A stretch of 30,271 nt of DNA from positions 1-30,271 of the forward strand of contig JAVIYP010000031.1 of the NCBI GenBank assembly GCA_031323845.1, in the 5' to 3' direction. Below, piece after piece: positions 29,346-30,271 of the stretch. Under the pieces are notes generated by a model that made no database searches, had not been told where the DNA came from, and saw nothing but the letters and a program-made list of their open reading frames with translations. This DNA is from PUPG01 sp031323845 (GTDB taxonomy: Bacteria; Bacteroidota; Bacteroidia; Bacteroidales; UBA7960). Each line of letters starts with the position of its first letter. The stretch's first letter is position 1. Both the position numbers and the translations under genes were made by a program.

Positions 29346-30271
29346 ATGCAGAACAAAGGTTTGATAAGGTTTTTTGCCATCGCATTTGCCCTGGTATGTC
29401 TTTACCAGCTAAGCTTCACCTACTTTGCCCGCAAAGTGGAAAGGGATGCGAGGAATTATGCTTTCAGTGAGCGGTTCGTCAGGGAGGCTGAAAGGCTTGC
29501 CGAAGGTGATGAAGTGATGAAGATGATCCTTCTGGATTCAATAGCCAGGGTTGAAGAACAGTATTACCTGGATTCAATCATGAATCTGCCGGTATATAAT
29601 CTGGGTATCCGTAAATATACATTTCGTGAAACCAAGGAAAGGGAGTTGAATCTCGGGCTTGACTTGAGAGGGGGTATGAACGTTACCCTTGAAATCTCCG
29701 TTCCTGCCATAGTAAGGGCCCTTGCCGGTAACCCCGGCGATCAGACTTTTCAGGCTGCCATGGAAAAGGCAACGGAAATGCATCGCACCAGCCGTGAGGA
29801 TTTTATAACGCTGTTCGGCCGGGCCTTTGAAGAAGTAGATCCCGGTGCGAGCCTGGCCTTTTATTTCAGCACGCCGGAAATGCGCGACCGCATCAGTATT
29901 ACCTCTACCAATGAAGAGGTGCTCAGAGCATTACGCCGCCAGGTTGATGACGCCGTTGATCGTTCTTTCCAGATTTTGCGAACACGTATTGACCGCTTCG
30001 GTGTTGCCCAGCCTCGTATTCAGAGACTGGCGACAACAGGACGCATCCTGGTGGAACTGCCCGGCATCAAGGAACCCGAGCGGGTTCGCCGCCTGCTCCA
30101 GGGTACAGCCAGGCTGGAATTTTGGGAAACCTATGAATTTGCCGAACTGTATGACTATTTCTGGGAAGCCAATGAGCGTCTGAGAGAAATGCGTTTGTCT
30201 CCGGATGATGATCCTGCCGCGACGGAACTTTCAGAGATAGATGGCGATGAGGATGTTCTTGCAGATTTTGA
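29346..30271 (+). CDS. secD: Protein translocase subunit SecD, or SecDF fusion (N-terminal part)
   Basis: About 308 residues are visible and the frame runs off the right edge. One membrane segment (about residues 8-27) is followed by a helical, charged region and the SecD signature LNLGLDLRGGMNVTLEI. The P1 domain then begins, with FQILRTRIDRFGVAQPRIQR and RILVELPGIKEPERVRRLLQGTARLEF. SecD works with SecF in the inner membrane, using the proton or sodium gradient to help pull proteins across the SecYEG channel. In Bacteroidota SecD and SecF are usually one chain of about 1000 residues, so a fusion is likely but cannot be seen here. The start is ATG 29346. Confidence 0.93.
   Translation, partial: MQNKGLIRFFAIAFALVCLYQLSFTYFARKVERDARNYAFSERFVREAERLAEGDEVMKMILLDSIARVEEQYYLDSIMNLPVYNLGIRKYTFRETKERELNLGLDLRGGMNVTLEISVPAIVRALAGNPGDQTFQAAMEKATEMHRTSREDFITLFGRAFEEVDPGASLAFYFSTPEMRDRISITSTNEEVLRALRRQVDDAVDRSFQILRTRIDRFGVAQPRIQRLATTGRILVELPGIKEPERVRRLLQGTARLEFWETYEFAELYDYFWEANERLREMRLSPDDDPAATELSEIDGDEDVLADF

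Overview
The window looks like a chromosomal segment of an anaerobic Bacteroidota (Bacteroidales-type) bacterium. Three things point there. Upstream of many genes is the Bacteroidota -7 element TAnnTTTG, with a TTG/TTTG about 20 bases further upstream where it can be seen. The gene order rsfS-ftsH-LUD-DUF2007-cdsA-psd and the fused FeoA-FeoB are typical of that phylum. Ferredoxin-linked 2-oxoacid oxidoreductase, pyruvate phosphate dikinase and FeoB suit an anaerobic or microaerobic life. No tRNA, rRNA, transposase, integrase, phage gene or CRISPR array was found; almost everything is core metabolism and housekeeping.

Layout. 1-1746: end of pyrE, a small SRPBCC protein and, on the minus strand, biotin ligase. 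1879-6834: a tight plus-strand operon of rsfS, ftsH, a LUD protein, a DUF2007 protein, cdsA and psd (ribosome silencing, membrane proteolysis, phospholipid synthesis). 6968-8878: recQ with a clear promoter. 8886-11609, minus: feoAB fusion and its small Cys-rich partner (ferrous iron uptake). 11760-14139: glycogen branching enzyme and an AHSA1-like SRPBCC protein. 14162-15247, minus: a YchF-family ATPase with a divergent nucleotide-binding site; divergently, rtcB RNA ligase (15428-16597). 16990-19928: hisS and hutH. 20156-22921, minus: ppdK with a strong terminator. 23389-25836: a cluster of poorly characterised genes (unknown protein, a 59-residue winged-helix protein, an exported protein, a SanA-like protein). 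26067-28728: korDABC-type operon with a terminator. 28824-29246: retropepsin-like protease. 29346-end: start of secD/secDF.

The most unusual content is non-coding. The two longest gene-free stretches, 16598-16989 and 22922-23388, are built from runs of 7- and 8-base words, and they share a vocabulary. A composite segment of about 75 bases (heptamer-based) occurs in both in opposite orientation and differs by whole 7-base units. A 15-base lead AACAAATAAACGATT opens an octamer array in both. This looks like a dispersed, unit-expanding intergenic repeat family of unknown function. Secondary points are the YchF variant P-loop, a 17-base perfect palindrome just upstream of the kor operon -7 element, and the 59-residue winged-helix gene.
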